Shown: positions 8,995 to 18,702, counted from the stretch's first letter. The stretch: 64,000 nucleotides of DNA from an uncultured Opitutia bacterium (GCA_937136395.1 CAKZOI010000022.1:62001-126000); one strand, 5' to 3'. The notes: generated by a model not told the origin, from the letters alone. Translations and numbers: made by a program.

Positions 8995-9831
8995 ATGTAC
9001 GAAGTTTGGAAAATAGCCGCTTTCTACCATTTTACTGAATTGCCCGACCGCGATGCTTGGGCGGAGCGTATGGTGGACCATGGCCTGAAAGTCGGACTTC
9101 GCGGCACGCTCATCTTTGCTCCAGAGGGAGTGAATTCCACATGTGCGGGTTCTGCTGAGGCAGTGGACGCGACGATTTCCCTTTTAAAGTCAGATCCACG
9201 TTTTGAGGCGATGGAGGTGAAATATTCATTTGCTGACTTCAACCCGTTTCCAAAGTTTAAGGTAAAGAAAAAACCCGAAATTGTGACTTTTCGTCAAGAG
9301 GGTGCCGACCCTCGCGAGGAAGTTGGCACTTATCTAGAGCCCGAGGAATGGAACGATTTGATCACTGACCCCGAGGTGATCACGATTGATACACGTAACG
9401 ACTATGAAGTGGAAGTCGGCCAGTTTAAAGGCGCGATCAATCCAAAAACGGACGATTTTACCGAATTTGCGAAATTTGTTGATGAGCACCTAGCATCGCA
9501 AAAAGGTAAGAAGATCGCCATGTATTGCACTGGAGGCATCCGCTGTGAGCGCTCTACGGCGTATTTGAAGCAGAAGGGCTTTGAGAATGTGTATCACCTC
9601 AAAGGTGGCATATTAAGGTATATGGAGATGATGCCTAAAGATCAGAGCCTTTGGGAAGGAGATTGCTTTGTTTTTGATTATCGTGTTGCGGTGGATCATG
9701 ACCTTAAGCCCGCTAAATGGAAAATTGATCCAGAAACGGGAGACCCGAAGCCGATGAACGACGACGAGATCGAAAAAATTGCAGAACGCCGTCGCAGTGG
9801 GGCCATTTTCAAGAAACCATACACGGTGTAG
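8995..9831 (+). CDS. trhO: tRNA uridine(34) hydroxylase (rhodanese family)
   Basis: Encodes 278 residues. An N-terminal acylphosphatase-like domain (about 1-95, with LRGTLIFAPEGVNST) is followed by a rhodanese domain with the active-site loop CTGGIRCE and YLKQKGFENVYHLKGGIL, the signature of TrhO (formerly YceA). TrhO hydroxylates U34 of some tRNAs to 5-hydroxyuridine in an oxygen-dependent way, the first step of cmo5U/mcmo5U formation. Length matches the family, though it lacks the long Cys-rich C-terminal extension of the E. coli form. It stands alone, with a promoter region on one side and the pseudopilin operon on the other. Confidence 0.93.
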   Translation: MYEVWKIAAFYHFTELPDRDAWAERMVDHGLKVGLRGTLIFAPEGVNSTCAGSAEAVDATISLLKSDPRFEAMEVKYSFADFNPFPKFKVKKKPEIVTFRQEGADPREEVGTYLEPEEWNDLITDPEVITIDTRNDYEVEVGQFKGAINPKTDDFTEFAKFVDEHLASQKGKKIAMYCTGGIRCERSTAYLKQKGFENVYHLKGGILRYMEMMPKDQSLWEGDCFVFDYRVAVDHDLKPAKWKIDPETGDPKPMNDDEIEKIAERRRSGAIFKKPYTV

Positions 9832-10067
9832 GGCGCTGGCCTACTGTCGCGATCAAGCTCAAGCCGTTCCGCTATATACGATTCTCAGCCGCTTGATGTA
9901 TCCGTGTAAATGTTTCGTCAATATCGACCTGCTTAGAGGATGTAGTGCGCGTATCTGTCTTAGACTCTGTTTGTATATGCTAAGCTCGGCATTGACAGAT
10001 TTGTGTAATCGGATGATATTGATAGTTTACAACTGTCCAGAATCTGGATTTTGTTGGATTCCCCGTC

Positions 10068-10739
10068 ATGAAATATCCCCCTCAGAAATTTACTTCGTTA
10101 CGCCTTCGTCGCGCCCAATCAACTCAGGGCTTTACACTTATTGAGTTGTTGATGGTCATTGCGATCATTTTGATCTTAGCTGGCATTACCTTTGGTATCG
10201 CACGCGGCGTTTATAACGCTCAAGCGCGAACTAAAGCCAGGGCTGAGCTTTCAGCGATCGCGCAAGCTATTGAGCAATTCAAGCTACAATACGGTGACTA
10301 TCCTTGGCACGATTCAGATATTGGCTCGTATCCCAGCTCAAGTGGTGAAGTGACCAACACTATGCTCATGTATGCATTGACGGGGCGTATGGTTATGGAG
10401 CGTCAAGCAAATGGCAAAGTTCAAGTTCGTTTGGTCAGCCGAAAGCTAGATGATCCCGAAGTTGAAAAGAATCCGAGCTTTATTGATCCGACTAAATTTT
10501 CTACCAGTGGCTCTGCGGATGATCCTGAGGCGTTTTTGGACCCATGGGGCAGCCCTTATCGTTATCGGTATAAGGGGGAGGCGACGCCAAACGATTGGGA
10601 GGTTTTTGGATTCCACCTATATTCAGTAGGACTCGATGGTAAAGAGACGAAATCGAAGATCGGCACGACTACTGGAATTATTGCCGATGACTACAGAGAT
10701 ACAGATAACAATATTGATAACATTTTCACAGGAGAATAA
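10068..10739 (+). CDS. Type II secretion/type IV pilus-like pseudopilin (GspG-like)
   Basis: Encodes 223 residues. The prepilin site is STQG-FTLIELLMVIAI with Gly at -1 and Glu at +5, followed by a hydrophobic helix. The basic leader is about 21 residues, long for a prepilin. The globular part has the GspG pattern IEQFKLQYGDYPW and DPWGSPYRYRY with a late Asp-rich, possibly calcium-binding, loop (DYRDTDNNIDN). It is the first of five pseudopilin genes in one tight operon, and its stop codon touches the next ATG. It is probably the major or second pseudopilin. Confidence 0.87.
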   Translation: MKYPPQKFTSLRLRRAQSTQGFTLIELLMVIAIILILAGITFGIARGVYNAQARTKARAELSAIAQAIEQFKLQYGDYPWHDSDIGSYPSSSGEVTNTMLMYALTGRMVMERQANGKVQVRLVSRKLDDPEVEKNPSFIDPTKFSTSGSADDPEAFLDPWGSPYRYRYKGEATPNDWEVFGFHLYSVGLDGKETKSKIGTTTGIIADDYRDTDNNIDNIFTGE

Positions 10740-11300
10740 ATGAAACAGAATAATTATAAAACAAGCGCGTTTACTTTAATTGAGCTCTTGATGGTGATCG
10801 CCATTATTGGCATTCTGGCAGGGATCTTGATTCCCACCGTTGGTTCGGTTCGCAAGCAAGCGAACATCGCTGCTTCGAAAGCACAGCTGACGAATTATGT
10901 GAATGCAGTCCAAATGTTTAAGAGTGAATATGGCTATTATCCATTCGTTTCTGGAGCGAGCGACGAGACTGTCGACTTGAGTTCAGAGAGCACAACATTT
11001 ATTGAAACTCTGTCAGGTCGGAACCCGACAACTGGCACGAGTGTTGCGGCTGGCGGTAATCGCCGTCGTATCGCCTTTCACAGTTTTTCAGAAACAGAAT
11101 TCTTCTTAGATGCTACAGATACAGTAGATCACACCCAAATCGCAGATCGTTTTAATAATACGTCTCTTTTCCTTGAAATCGACGGTGATGGCGATGGCTT
11201 CGTTCGACCAACAGGCGCGTCCAAGCAAATCAAAACGGGTGTCACTGCTTATGCCATCGATGATGATGACGGTGATGAAGCTTATCAGCTTTGGGACTAG
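10740..11300 (+). CDS. Pseudopilin (GspG-like), second in operon
   Basis: Encodes 186 residues beginning immediately after the previous stop codon. The short leader KQNNYKTSA precedes FTLIELLMVIAIIGILAGILIP, with Ala instead of Gly at -1 and Glu at +5. The next part, QLTNYVNAVQMFKSEYGYYPF, is typical of GspG-type helices. An acidic stretch EIDGDGDGF and a C-terminal DDDDGDEAY could bind calcium, as in GspG. The strict zero-base spacing suggests translational coupling with the first pseudopilin. Confidence 0.86.
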   Translation: MKQNNYKTSAFTLIELLMVIAIIGILAGILIPTVGSVRKQANIAASKAQLTNYVNAVQMFKSEYGYYPFVSGASDETVDLSSESTTFIETLSGRNPTTGTSVAAGGNRRRIAFHSFSETEFFLDATDTVDHTQIADRFNNTSLFLEIDGDGDGFVRPTGASKQIKTGVTAYAIDDDDGDEAYQLWD

Positions 11301-11320
11301 GTCATATTATTGAGTTTCCT

Positions 11321-12013
11321 ATGAAATCAACTTCACAAAAAAGTGCTTTCACGCTGATCGAATTATTGGTGGTGATCAGTATCATTCTAATTGCGTCATC
11401 AATTATCTTTATTGGAGGAACCGGAGGCGATGGAGCTGCTTTGAGTTCATCGCAGCGAATCCTTTCCGGACTCGCGCAAGGCGCTCGTGGTCAGGCTATT
11501 TTGAAAAATGCGGAGACACGACTGATCATCAACAATGACCCCGATGAATTAGACAAGTATCGTCGTTTTTTTGGTATTGTTTATCAAGGCACTGATTCTA
11601 ACGGAAATGTGGGATGGATTGCCGCAACACAAGGCACTTACTTGCCGGAAGGTATCTATTTTGATGCTGCGACCAGTGAGGGTGAATCCAGTGGCAACTG
11701 GTCTTCATCAGCGAATACCATGAACATCGATTTTCCTCGTTTAACTGCGCAGGCTGGAGCCGGTGGTAGTCATGAATATCTCTATTATGAGTTTAATAGT
11801 AATGGCACCTCCGCCAATTCTAACGCTTACTTGGTGTTACGAGCTGGCACGATGATTCCCTCTGGATCTGGTGCTGCCCAGACCGCAAATTTGACCGCGA
11901 CCACGGATCAAGAATTTTTACGCACCGCATTGATCTTTAGAAGAGCTGGAACGACCACTCCAGTTACGGATCCTGATGCAATCACGTTGTCCTCAGTGAC
12001 TGAAATTAATTAA
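11321..12013 (+). CDS. Pseudopilin (GspH-like), third in operon
   Basis: Encodes 230 residues from ATG 11321. The frame is open from 11291, but the leader KSTSQKSA before FTLIELLVVISI begins at 11321. Again the residue at -1 is Ala and +5 is Glu. The helix is followed by GGTGGDGAALSSSQRILSGLAQGARGQAI, which fits a minor pseudopilin of the GspH/FimT type. The rest is a Thr/Ser/Asn-rich beta domain. Minor pseudopilins form the tip complex that primes assembly. Confidence 0.82.
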   Translation: MKSTSQKSAFTLIELLVVISIILIASSIIFIGGTGGDGAALSSSQRILSGLAQGARGQAILKNAETRLIINNDPDELDKYRRFFGIVYQGTDSNGNVGWIAATQGTYLPEGIYFDAATSEGESSGNWSSSANTMNIDFPRLTAQAGAGGSHEYLYYEFNSNGTSANSNAYLVLRAGTMIPSGSGAAQTANLTATTDQEFLRTALIFRRAGTTTPVTDPDAITLSSVTEIN

Positions 12014-12025
12014 TCGATTAGTTAT

Positions 12026-12703
12026 ATGATTAAGCAATCTGCACAATCCGCTTCCGTTAAAGGCTTTAGTTTAATTGAAGTCGTCCTCGCTATTGGAATC
12101 TTTCTCGTTACTGTATTGGCCTTAGTCGGTCTACTCGGGCCGACTCTTCAATCGGTTGATGAAGTTGAGAAAACCGATGAAGTCTCTTCCATCGTCAATA
12201 CGGTGAATGCATTCTTGCAAAATTCACCAGGAATTGCCACGGCCGGCTCTTCAAAATTTGACACGATCTTTAATGCGGTCGCTCCTGGACATGCGACAAT
12301 ATTTGTCTTTCGAGCGTTTCCTGACTCTACATCGACAGATGTAGAGTTAAAAGTTGGCTTTTTCAATGAGACCGTTGGTGACCCTTCCGCTTCTATCGTA
12401 GCTGGAGACATCGTTTCAGGTGGCCAAGTTAGAGCGGCGGGCCCAGTTTATCGTGTGGTGCTTTCTCCATCATCTGTGCTGCCGGAACAATATTTACAAG
12501 GCGGGAGTAATCCAACTCGGACCAATGGCATGTTTACGATGACTGATTCGACACTGGCGAATTACGAAGAAGGTTACTTTGCCATGGAGGTTCGGATTTT
12601 TGCTGAATCAGCAGGCGCTGGCTACAAGCCCGATGGTAAAACCATTGCCTCCCTCGCTGATGTAGAGCCAATCTTTACTTACAATACCGCTATCGTCCGC
12701 TAG
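12026..12703 (+). CDS. Pseudopilin (GspI/PilV-like), fourth in operon
   Basis: Encodes 225 residues. The leader ends VKG before FSLIEVVLAIGIFLVTVLALVG; Gly at -1 and Glu at +5 are canonical, and the FSLIEV form is typical of GspI/PilV minor pseudopilins. The globular domain contains VDEVEKTDEVSSIVNTVNAF and beta-rich sequence without a recognisable catalytic site. Spacing is 12 bases from the previous gene and 5 to the next. GspI acts as the centre of the GspI-J-K tip complex. Confidence 0.82.
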   Translation: MIKQSAQSASVKGFSLIEVVLAIGIFLVTVLALVGLLGPTLQSVDEVEKTDEVSSIVNTVNAFLQNSPGIATAGSSKFDTIFNAVAPGHATIFVFRAFPDSTSTDVELKVGFFNETVGDPSASIVAGDIVSGGQVRAAGPVYRVVLSPSSVLPEQYLQGGSNPTRTNGMFTMTDSTLANYEEGYFAMEVRIFAESAGAGYKPDGKTIASLADVEPIFTYNTAIVR

Positions 12704-12708
12704 ATAAC

Positions 12709-13578
12709 ATGAATATTTCACAAGCATCACAATCTAGAAAATCGAGGTCTGCGTTTACCTTGATTGAAATTATGGTCGCCACGGTGATCATGGTCATCTT
12801 AGTCGGCCTCGTGATTCAGATCACTAGCGAAGTGCTCAAAGTTTGGAATCGTTCATCGGGTAAGCTCGCTGCGAATGCAGAAGCGCGTATTGCGATGGAT
12901 TTGCTGACGCAGGACCTTGAAACGGCTATTTTACGTGACAATGGAAAACAGTGGTTACGAGTCGAGTCACCTCAAAATCCAGCTGGGCCATATAATGATC
13001 AAACGGTTGCATTGAAATTATTTTCGCCGGCGTTAGATCGTGACATGACTCAGCCTGGTGATGTTTGTGCGATTGCTTACAGACTTTCCTATCGCCCTGC
13101 TTACGATGGTGCAAGTGACAGTATTTACGTGCTCTATCGTAGTATCGCGACACCTCAAGACACCTTTGATACACTTATGGGCTCATCGACGAATGCTACT
13201 CAGAATGAACTGACAGCAGGCGGTTTTTGGGACAAAGGGGACGTCGAAGTGGATAGTAATTACTTAGCCAGCAACATCGTCGATTTTAAAGTGATTCTCT
13301 ATGAAGACGACGGAACAGGTGAGGCTAATCCAGTGAACTGGGATCCAGCCAATCGCACATTGCGTGGTGGCGATTATGCATATGGTGGTTCTGGAAGTGC
13401 GACCTTAATAACTAGACCATTACTCTACGCAGATATCCGTTTAACGGTTGTCTCTGATGAAGGCTTAAAGATTTTGGATAATTTAGCAGGGACTGGATAT
13501 ACGGATGTAAACGATGTGGTTCGAGAATTTGGTGAAATATTCACACGTCGCGTAAATTTCTTAGCCCGACCACTATAA
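12709..13578 (+). CDS. Pseudopilin (GspJ/PilW-like), last in operon
   Basis: Encodes 289 residues. The leader ends RSA before FTLIEIMVATVIMVILVGLVIQ, with Glu at +5. The region after the helix, KVWNRSSGKLAANAEARIAMDLLTQDLE, is the GspJ signature (helix followed by D-L-L-x-x-D-L). The C-terminus has beta strands (YADIRLTVVSDEG, FTRRVNFLAR). No GspK-like gene follows. A strong terminator lies 23 bases downstream and ends the operon. Confidence 0.83.
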   Translation: MNISQASQSRKSRSAFTLIEIMVATVIMVILVGLVIQITSEVLKVWNRSSGKLAANAEARIAMDLLTQDLETAILRDNGKQWLRVESPQNPAGPYNDQTVALKLFSPALDRDMTQPGDVCAIAYRLSYRPAYDGASDSIYVLYRSIATPQDTFDTLMGSSTNATQNELTAGGFWDKGDVEVDSNYLASNIVDFKVILYEDDGTGEANPVNWDPANRTLRGGDYAYGGSGSATLITRPLLYADIRLTVVSDEGLKILDNLAGTGYTDVNDVVREFGEIFTRRVNFLARPL

Positions 13579-13600
13579 GTCTAGCGATACACTCTCTTTT

Positions 13601-13637
13601 AAATGCGTTCATCCAACCGAGGTGAACGCATTTTTTA
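13601..13637 (+). terminator. Rho-independent terminator of pseudopilin operon
   Basis: An 11-bp perfect stem (AAATGCGTTCA with TGAACGCATTT) has an 11-base loop and is followed by further T's on the plus strand. It lies just after the last pseudopilin stop. Confidence 0.9.
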
Positions 13638-13714
13638 TTTTGCGGCGGGGTATTAGCTTACCAGCGAGGCGATCTATAATACCATTTCTAGTATTGTTCG
13701 ATCTGGTAGCGCAG

Positions 13715-13952
13715 GCGTGTTTCGGATGGCACTACTTTAAGAGGATTTTTTGGTGGGGTCGCCTCGCCGAGGCGACCGTTTGCCCGCTGGTTACGATTAG
13801 CCAAAAGGTTTTAGATGGCCGTTTTATAGAGTTGGATAATCCACATTCTTTAGGTATATGGTGCCTATTGCCGCACGGTCGCCTCGGCGAGGCGACCCCA
13901 CCTCTTATAATGGCTGAAAACATCCTTAAGGTAGTGCCATTCGGGACGTGTC
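13715..13952. repeat. Inverted-repeat element with twin 21-bp palindromes
   Basis: The left arm (13715-13777) contains GGCACTACTTTAAGAGGAT, then GGTGGGG and a palindrome of 10-bp arms GGTCGCCTCG/CGAGGCGACC. The right arm (13877-13952) carries the same palindrome, then CCCCACC, and after about 20 extra bases ATCCTTAAGGTAGTGCC. The arms are thus imperfect reverse complements around a roughly 100-base centre with no coding frame. This resembles a non-autonomous MITE or paired REP element. Confidence 0.6.
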
Positions 13953-14210
13953 TCACGCCGCACGAAAGTTTGTGGTGCCTCGCAAGCCTCTATGCGCACG
14001 AAGGACGGTGCCGCGCTGCCCTGTAATCGACCCTAAATACTGGCTAGAGGGGAGCTGGCTTATTCAGCCTAGGTCTAGAGAACCGAGGCTCCAAGAGAAT
14101 GGCCACGAAGGGGCGAACCTTTTAGAAAACGGTATTAACCTAGATACTGGAGTCAGAATACTGAAGTCAGGAGTCAGTAGTTTATACTGAGGAATTTACA
14201 AATACAGGGA

Positions 14211-14230
14211 GCTTCGCCAATTGGCGAAGC
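14211..14230. repeat. Perfect 20-bp palindrome
   Basis: GCTTCGCCAA followed by its exact reverse complement TTGGCGAAGC. It lies 60 bases past the stop of the minus-strand MFS gene. No T-run follows on either strand, so a terminator role is weak. It may be a repeat or a protein-binding site. Confidence 0.5.
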
Positions 14231-14289
14231 GTATAATTTTGCAATCAGTTGATTGTGAACCCTGACTGCTTTTTTTAGGATAATTCGCT

Positions 14290-15636
14290 CTAATCGCTCT
14301 TTATTGGTTTTGGTAGGCTTAGTGCCATTAGGAATGGCAATAGGATCATTAAGCCCCCGCACAGGTAAGCATTTTGTGAGCCATAGGCGAAGTAGAGCCC
14401 TGCGGCTGCTAGCGGTCCAATTGCTCGGGCTAAAGAGCCTGCGGAGCGAAAGATGCCGAGTGCCGCCCCTTGCTCCTGCTCATTGGAATAGAGTGATACC
14501 AGTGCACTCAGAGTCGGTGAGCAGAGTCCAATCGATAGAGCCATGATTGCTAGGGCTAGAAAGAACAGGCTGAGGCTTTGTGCATTGGCGAGAACTAAAA
14601 ACGCAATACTGCCGCTGGCGAGCCCGACCACTGCAAGCTGCTTTTCGCCGACAGGTTTGGCAAGGCGCCGCACGATGCCTCCTTGCACGAGAACTAAAAT
14701 GAAGCCAATGAAAACGAACATACCGCCGTTTTGTGCTGGGCTGAACTGGAAACGTTCCACTGCGAGGAAGGTCAGTGTGAACTCCATTCCGCTGAACGCT
14801 AACATAAAGAACAGGTAGACGAGGTTGGTGCGGCGGGTGGCTGCCGTTGGGCATTGGAAGAGTTTAAACACTGCCAATCCTTTGCGTTCACTGGGCTGCC
14901 CACGTTTCGCTTCAGGTAAGGTTTCATCGAAGCGCTTCGCCACCCAGATGAGATTCAGAAGTGCGAGCACTAGGCTGACCAGTGCTGGCACGGAGAATGG
15001 GTTGATGCCGTAGGATTCGGAACCGTTAATCAGTTCCACCAAGTTGATTTTAGCAAAGAGTCCACCGATGGCAGGACCCACGATGAAGCCTAGACCAAAA
15101 GCGATACCAATGATCGCCAATCCACTTGAGCGCTTCTCGCGAGTGGTTGTGTCGGCCACTGCGGCGGTAGCGACTGATAAGTTACCACCCATCGCGCCGC
15201 CGAGCACGCGCGCGAGAATGAGGATCCAAAAAGACGCTGCAAAAAACCAAGCCACATAGCTGAGCGCCAATCCGCTAATGGTGATCAAAAGAACTTTGCG
15301 ACGACCCAATCGATCTGAATACGCGCCCCAAAGCGGTGCGCAGATGAATTGGAGGATCGAGTAAAGTGAGCCGAGTATGCCACCAAACAGCACCGCTGTC
15401 ATGAAGCGGGGGTCTTCAGCGCCACTGCGCTCTGCGAGTGCCGCGATGGGTGCAATCAACTGTCCGAGTAAGCTGCCATCGCCTGCTCCATTGGGCAGGT
15501 AGTAGTCCAGCATCGCTGGGAATAGTGGGAAGATGATTGAGAAGCCGACGAGATCAAGGAAGAGCGTCAGAAAGATGATGCCGAGCGTGCGACGGCTTTT
15601 TGTCTGCTCGGGAGTCGGTGTTGCTTTGGAAGCCAT
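14290..15636 (-). CDS. MFS transporter, TetA-like (drug:H+ antiporter family)
   Basis: Encodes 448 residues with about twelve membrane segments. It starts [24 protein letters not shown], and the loop 2-3 motif A appears as [14 protein letters not shown], both typical of the TCR/Tet-type drug antiporter subgroup. An insertion of about 40 residues between helices 1 and 2 ([12 protein letters not shown]...) is unusual. A polar cytoplasmic loop sits in the middle ([18 protein letters not shown]). Substrate is unknown; this subgroup includes many non-antibiotic exporters. The start codon lies 1 base from the stop of coaD, so it is cotranscribed with it. Confidence 0.87.
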   Translation of the reverse strand: MASKATPTPEQTKSRRTLGIIFLTLFLDLVGFSIIFPLFPAMLDYYLPNGAGDGSLLGQLIAPIAALAERSGAEDPRFMTAVLFGGILGSLYSILQFICAPLWGAYSDRLGRRKVLLITISGLALSYVAWFFAASFWILILARVLGGAMGGNLSVATAAVADTTTREKRSSGLAIIGIAFGLGFIVGPAIGGLFAKINLVELINGSESYGINPFSVPALVSLVLALLNLIWVAKRFDETLPEAKRGQPSERKGLAVFKLFQCPTAATRRTNLVYLFFMLAFSGMEFTLTFLAVERFQFSPAQNGGMFVFIGFILVLVQGGIVRRLAKPVGEKQLAVVGLASGSIAFLVLANAQSLSLFFLALAIMALSIGLCSPTLSALVSLYSNEQEQGAALGIFRSAGSLARAIGPLAAAGLYFAYGSQNAYLCGGLMILLPFLMALSLPKPIKSD

Positions 15637-15637
15637 T

Positions 15638-16123
15638 TTATTTCGGATGCCCGAATTTTTCGGAGAGGGCGGCGTGCACGTTTGCGGGAATGAGGCGCTT
15701 TTCTCTATCTGTGAATTTAAAGACTTGTTTGACTAGATTAGAGCTCGTGAAGAAAAATTGCTCATTGGGCATCAAAAAGATGGTTTCGATCTTTTCGTCT
15801 AGGTGCCGATTCATCTGTGCCATTTGAAATTCGTGCTCGAAATCGGAGACAGCGCGTAGTCCACGGATGAGAGCGACGGCATTGATTTGTTCGGCTAGAT
15901 CGACAATTAGTCCGTCAAAGGCGACGACTTCGATGTTTGGTCGATCGACTAAGTTCTCTTCAATGAGTGCAACACGTTCCTCGGCAGTGAAGAGTGGTTC
16001 TTTTGCTGCGTTTGTCGCCACTGCGACGACGACTTTATCGAAAATACGACGACCACGGTTGATTACATCAAGGTGCCCGTTGGTGATCGGATCGAAGGAG
16101 CCTGGGTAGAGTGCTATTCTCAT
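15638..16123 (-). CDS. coaD: Phosphopantetheine adenylyltransferase
   Basis: Encodes 161 residues from ATG 16123. The longer frame to 16162 adds only a non-conserved leader. The nucleotidyltransferase motif appears as [16 protein letters not shown] at the N-terminus, with [34 protein letters not shown] and SSNLVKQVF further on, all CoaD signatures. It transfers AMP to 4'-phosphopantetheine, the penultimate step of coenzyme A synthesis. Length is normal for the family. It precedes an MFS gene separated by one base. Confidence 0.96.
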   Translation of the reverse strand: MRIALYPGSFDPITNGHLDVINRGRRIFDKVVVAVATNAAKEPLFTAEERVALIEENLVDRPNIEVVAFDGLIVDLAEQINAVALIRGLRAVSDFEHEFQMAQMNRHLDEKIETIFLMPNEQFFFTSSNLVKQVFKFTDREKRLIPANVHAALSEKFGHPK

Positions 16124-16382
16124 GATGCGACTGATTGAGGCGATCTGCTGTGAGAAGTCCAACTTTAATGTGGAGCTGAGCTTGTGAGCGTGGCATTCCT
16201 GCCCGTCGCTTGTTTGAATGAGCGTATTATCGAGCTTTGACGTTTCTGGTAGTTTGCTCTCTCTCTCAGATTTGTTCGGTTGTCAGCCGGCAGTGGCGTT
16301 CGCGCTTGCGCGAGCGCTTCTTTCCGTGGAGCCGTCGCACGAGGGAGGTTCCTCAAAATGTCCAAAGTCTCACGATTTCGGG

Positions 16383-16473
16383 ATGTAGTCGCGTCGCTCT
16401 GCCGACGCGATCATAACGATCGGCCTAATTTTCACGAAACATTCAAAACGGCGGCAGAGCGCCGTTGCTACAT
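16383..16473. repeat. GTAG-footed inverted hairpin pair (REP/BIME-like)
   Basis: TGTAG at the left and CTACA at the right bound two GC-rich hairpins. The left one is GTAG then CGCGTCG-CTCTGC-CGACGCG. The right one, read on the minus strand, is GTAG then ACGGCG-CTCTGC-CGCCGT. Both hairpins share the loop CTCTGC in inverted orientation. This is strong evidence for one repeat family arranged as an inverted pair. Confidence 0.7.
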
Positions 16474-16518
16474 TCTATTTTTGAGGCTGTCGCAAGCGAC
16501 GACGCCACGGAAAGGCAC

Positions 16519-16555
16519 AAAAAAAACTGCCCAGGTCGAACTCATGGGCAGTTTT
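16519..16555 (-). terminator. Rho-independent terminator of sucCD
   Basis: On the minus strand AAAACTGCCCA pairs with TGGGCAGTTTT across an 11-base loop and is followed by a T-run. It lies 35 bases after the sucD stop codon. Confidence 0.9.
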
Positions 16556-16589
16556 GAAAGAGGTTCTTCGGACTACTGTCTTCTGAATT

Positions 16590-17474
16590 CTAACCCTTAT
16601 AGATCTTCAACAACGCGTCTGCGATCTCGGAAGGGTTGCGGGCGATCGATACGCCAGCGTCTTCCATGGCAGCAAACTTCGCTTCGGCTGTGCCAGCACC
16701 ACTTGCGGAGACGATCGCACCCGCGTGGCCCATTGTGCGGCCTTTTGGTGCGGAAGCTCCAGCGATGAAACCAGCGACTGGCTTTGTCACGTGCTCTTTG
16801 ATGTAGGCGCAGGCTTCTTCTTCAGCGCTGCCACCGATTTCACCGATCATGATGATGGCATCGGTATCAGGGTCTTCATTGAGCATACGCACGGCGTCGA
16901 GTTGTGAGGTGCCGTTAATCGGGTCACCACCGATACCGATACAGGTCGATTGGCCATGTCCGCGTTGTGTCAGTTGCCAGACCGCTTCGTAAGTGAGTGT
17001 TCCCGAGCGTGAGACCACGCCGACACGACCTGGCTTGTGGATGTAGCCGGGCATGATGCCGATCTTACATTCGCCCGGTGTGATGATACCTGGGCAATTG
17101 GGCCCGATGAGGCGTGTTTTGGTGTTGTGGAAGTAGAGGCGACGACGGACTTCAGCCATGTCACGCACGGGCACACCTTCAGTGATGCAGATGACGAGAG
17201 GGATCTCGGCTTCAATCGCTTCAAGAATAGAGTCGGCTGCAAAGGCGGGTGGCACGTAGATGACGGATGCATTGGCTCCGTATTCTTTGACGGCTTCAGC
17301 GACAGTGTTGCAGACCGGCACTTTGCCTTCCCACATTTGGCCACCTTTACCAGGTGTGACGCCAGCGACGACGTTTGTGCCGTATTCGACGCACTGTTGA
17401 GTATGGAAGGTCCCGGTCTTACCGGTGATCCCTTGAACGACGAGACGGGTGTCTTTGTTTACTAGAATGCTCAT
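16590..17474 (-). CDS. sucD: Succinate-CoA ligase, alpha subunit
   Basis: Encodes 294 residues. The CoA-binding domain begins [17 protein letters not shown], followed by the ligase domain with [26 protein letters not shown] and the phosphorylated histidine in MGHAGAI (His250). The alpha subunit carries the phosphohistidine and binds CoA; with SucC it interconverts succinyl-CoA and succinate in the TCA cycle with nucleotide formation. It lies 34 bases after sucC on the same strand and is followed by a terminator, a two-gene operon. Confidence 0.97.
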   Translation of the reverse strand: MSILVNKDTRLVVQGITGKTGTFHTQQCVEYGTNVVAGVTPGKGGQMWEGKVPVCNTVAEAVKEYGANASVIYVPPAFAADSILEAIEAEIPLVICITEGVPVRDMAEVRRRLYFHNTKTRLIGPNCPGIITPGECKIGIMPGYIHKPGRVGVVSRSGTLTYEAVWQLTQRGHGQSTCIGIGGDPINGTSQLDAVRMLNEDPDTDAIIMIGEIGGSAEEEACAYIKEHVTKPVAGFIAGASAPKGRTMGHAGAIVSASGAGTAEAKFAAMEDAGVSIARNPSEIADALLKIYKG

Positions 17475-17508
17475 TTGAACTGTTAGTTAAATATGATCGT
17501 TGCTGGGA

Positions 17509-18702
17509 TTAGCTGTTGGCTTTGACTTGCTCGACGATGATCTCGGCGGCTTGCACTAGGCTATCTGCAGGAGTGAGGGCGACACCGCTTTCGCGGAGGA
17601 TTTTCTTGCCAGCTTCAACGTTGGTGCCTTCGAGGCGGACAACGAGTGGCACGGTGATATCGACGTTCTTGGCTGCGGCAACGATACCATTTGCGATCAC
17701 GTCGCACTTCATGATACCACCGAAGATGTTGACTAGAATGCCCTTAACGTTCGGATCGGAAAGAATGATCTTAAAGGCTGCAGTGACTTGGTCTTCATTG
17801 GCACCTCCACCGACGTCGAGGAAATTAGCTGGTGAGCCACCGAAGCTTTGAATGATGTCCATTGTTGCCATCGCGAGTCCAGCGCCGTTCACCATACAAG
17901 CGATGTTTCCATCGAGTGCGATATAAGCGAGGTTGTGCTTGGAAGCTTCGATTTCCTTCGGGTCTTCTTCGTTCAGGTCGCGGAGCTGCTGAATTTCAGG
18001 GTGTTGGAAGATCGCGTTGCCATCGAATGAGACTTTGGCGTCCAGTGCGATGAGGTTGCCTGCTTTGTCGGTGACCAATGGATTGATCTCGACCAGCATC
18101 GCATTCTTTTCCCAGAACATCTTGTAGACGCCTGTTAGGATGCGTGCGAACTGCTTGATCTGATCACCTTTGAAGCCGAGTGCGAATGCGACTTGGCGGC
18201 ACTGGTGGTGACGTAGTCCCATAGTTGGAGATACCGGCACGCGGATCAATTTCTCAGGAGTCTTTTCGGCGACTTCTTCGATGTCCATGCCGCCTTCAGT
18301 CGAAGCGATGATGACTGATTGTGCGGTTTCGCGGTCGAGGACAATGGCGAGGTAATATTCGTGCTCGATATCACAACCTTCAGTTAGGTAAAGTGTCTGC
18401 ACCTTGCGGCCTTCTGGACCGGTTTGCGCAGTGACGAGTGTGTTGTCCAACATGTGGTTGGCTGCTTCTTTGGCCGCTTCGCGACCTTTGACCACTTTGA
18501 CGCCACCTTTGTAGCCGTCGGTGAAAGTGCCCTTGCCGCGTCCACCTGCATGGATTTGGGCCTTAACAACGATCATTTCGTCGTCGCTAAGGTGGGAGAT
18601 TGCTGTGTCAACTTCGAGGGATGTTTGAGCGGCGTAACCGCGTGGGACGGGGACTCCGTATTCCTGAAGAAGGCGTTTGGCCTGATACTCGTGGATGTTC
18701 AT
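17509..18702 (-). CDS. sucC: Succinate-CoA ligase, beta subunit
   Basis: Encodes 397 residues. The N-terminal ATP-grasp region shows [21 protein letters not shown] and [16 protein letters not shown], and later [19 protein letters not shown], followed by the C-terminal ligase domain with [21 protein letters not shown] and [10 protein letters not shown]. It binds the nucleotide and works with SucD. The start is preceded by a minus-strand dus gene 129 bases upstream. Whether the enzyme uses ADP or GDP cannot be told from sequence by eye. Confidence 0.97.
   Translation of the reverse strand: MNIHEYQAKRLLQEYGVPVPRGYAAQTSLEVDTAISHLSDDEMIVVKAQIHAGGRGKGTFTDGYKGGVKVVKGREAAKEAANHMLDNTLVTAQTGPEGRKVQTLYLTEGCDIEHEYYLAIVLDRETAQSVIIASTEGGMDIEEVAEKTPEKLIRVPVSPTMGLRHHQCRQVAFALGFKGDQIKQFARILTGVYKMFWEKNAMLVEINPLVTDKAGNLIALDAKVSFDGNAIFQHPEIQQLRDLNEEDPKEIEASKHNLAYIALDGNIACMVNGAGLAMATMDIIQSFGGSPANFLDVGGGANEDQVTAAFKIILSDPNVKGILVNIFGGIMKCDVIANGIVAAAKNVDITVPLVVRLEGTNVEAGKKILRESGVALTPADSLVQAAEIIVEQVKANS

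Larger units (their letters stand above)
13638..14289. other. Intergenic region without a gene, rich in palindromes
   Basis: About 650 bases. It contains the inverted-repeat element at 13715-13952, imperfect short direct repeats of the AGTCAG type near 14140-14180, and a 20-bp perfect palindrome at 14211-14230. Frames through it are shadows of these repeats, with no start or family signal. It probably holds repeat debris only. Confidence 0.6.
16124..16589. other. Intergenic region between coaD and sucD
   Basis: 466 bases with no supported gene. It includes the coaD promoter side, a BIME-like pair of hairpins (16383-16473) and the terminator of the suc operon (16519-16555). Confidence 0.6.

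Noticed and set aside
14140-14185. Microsatellite or mobile element from repeated AGTCAG units
   Set aside because: The units are few and imperfect, with no flanking duplication; too short to call.
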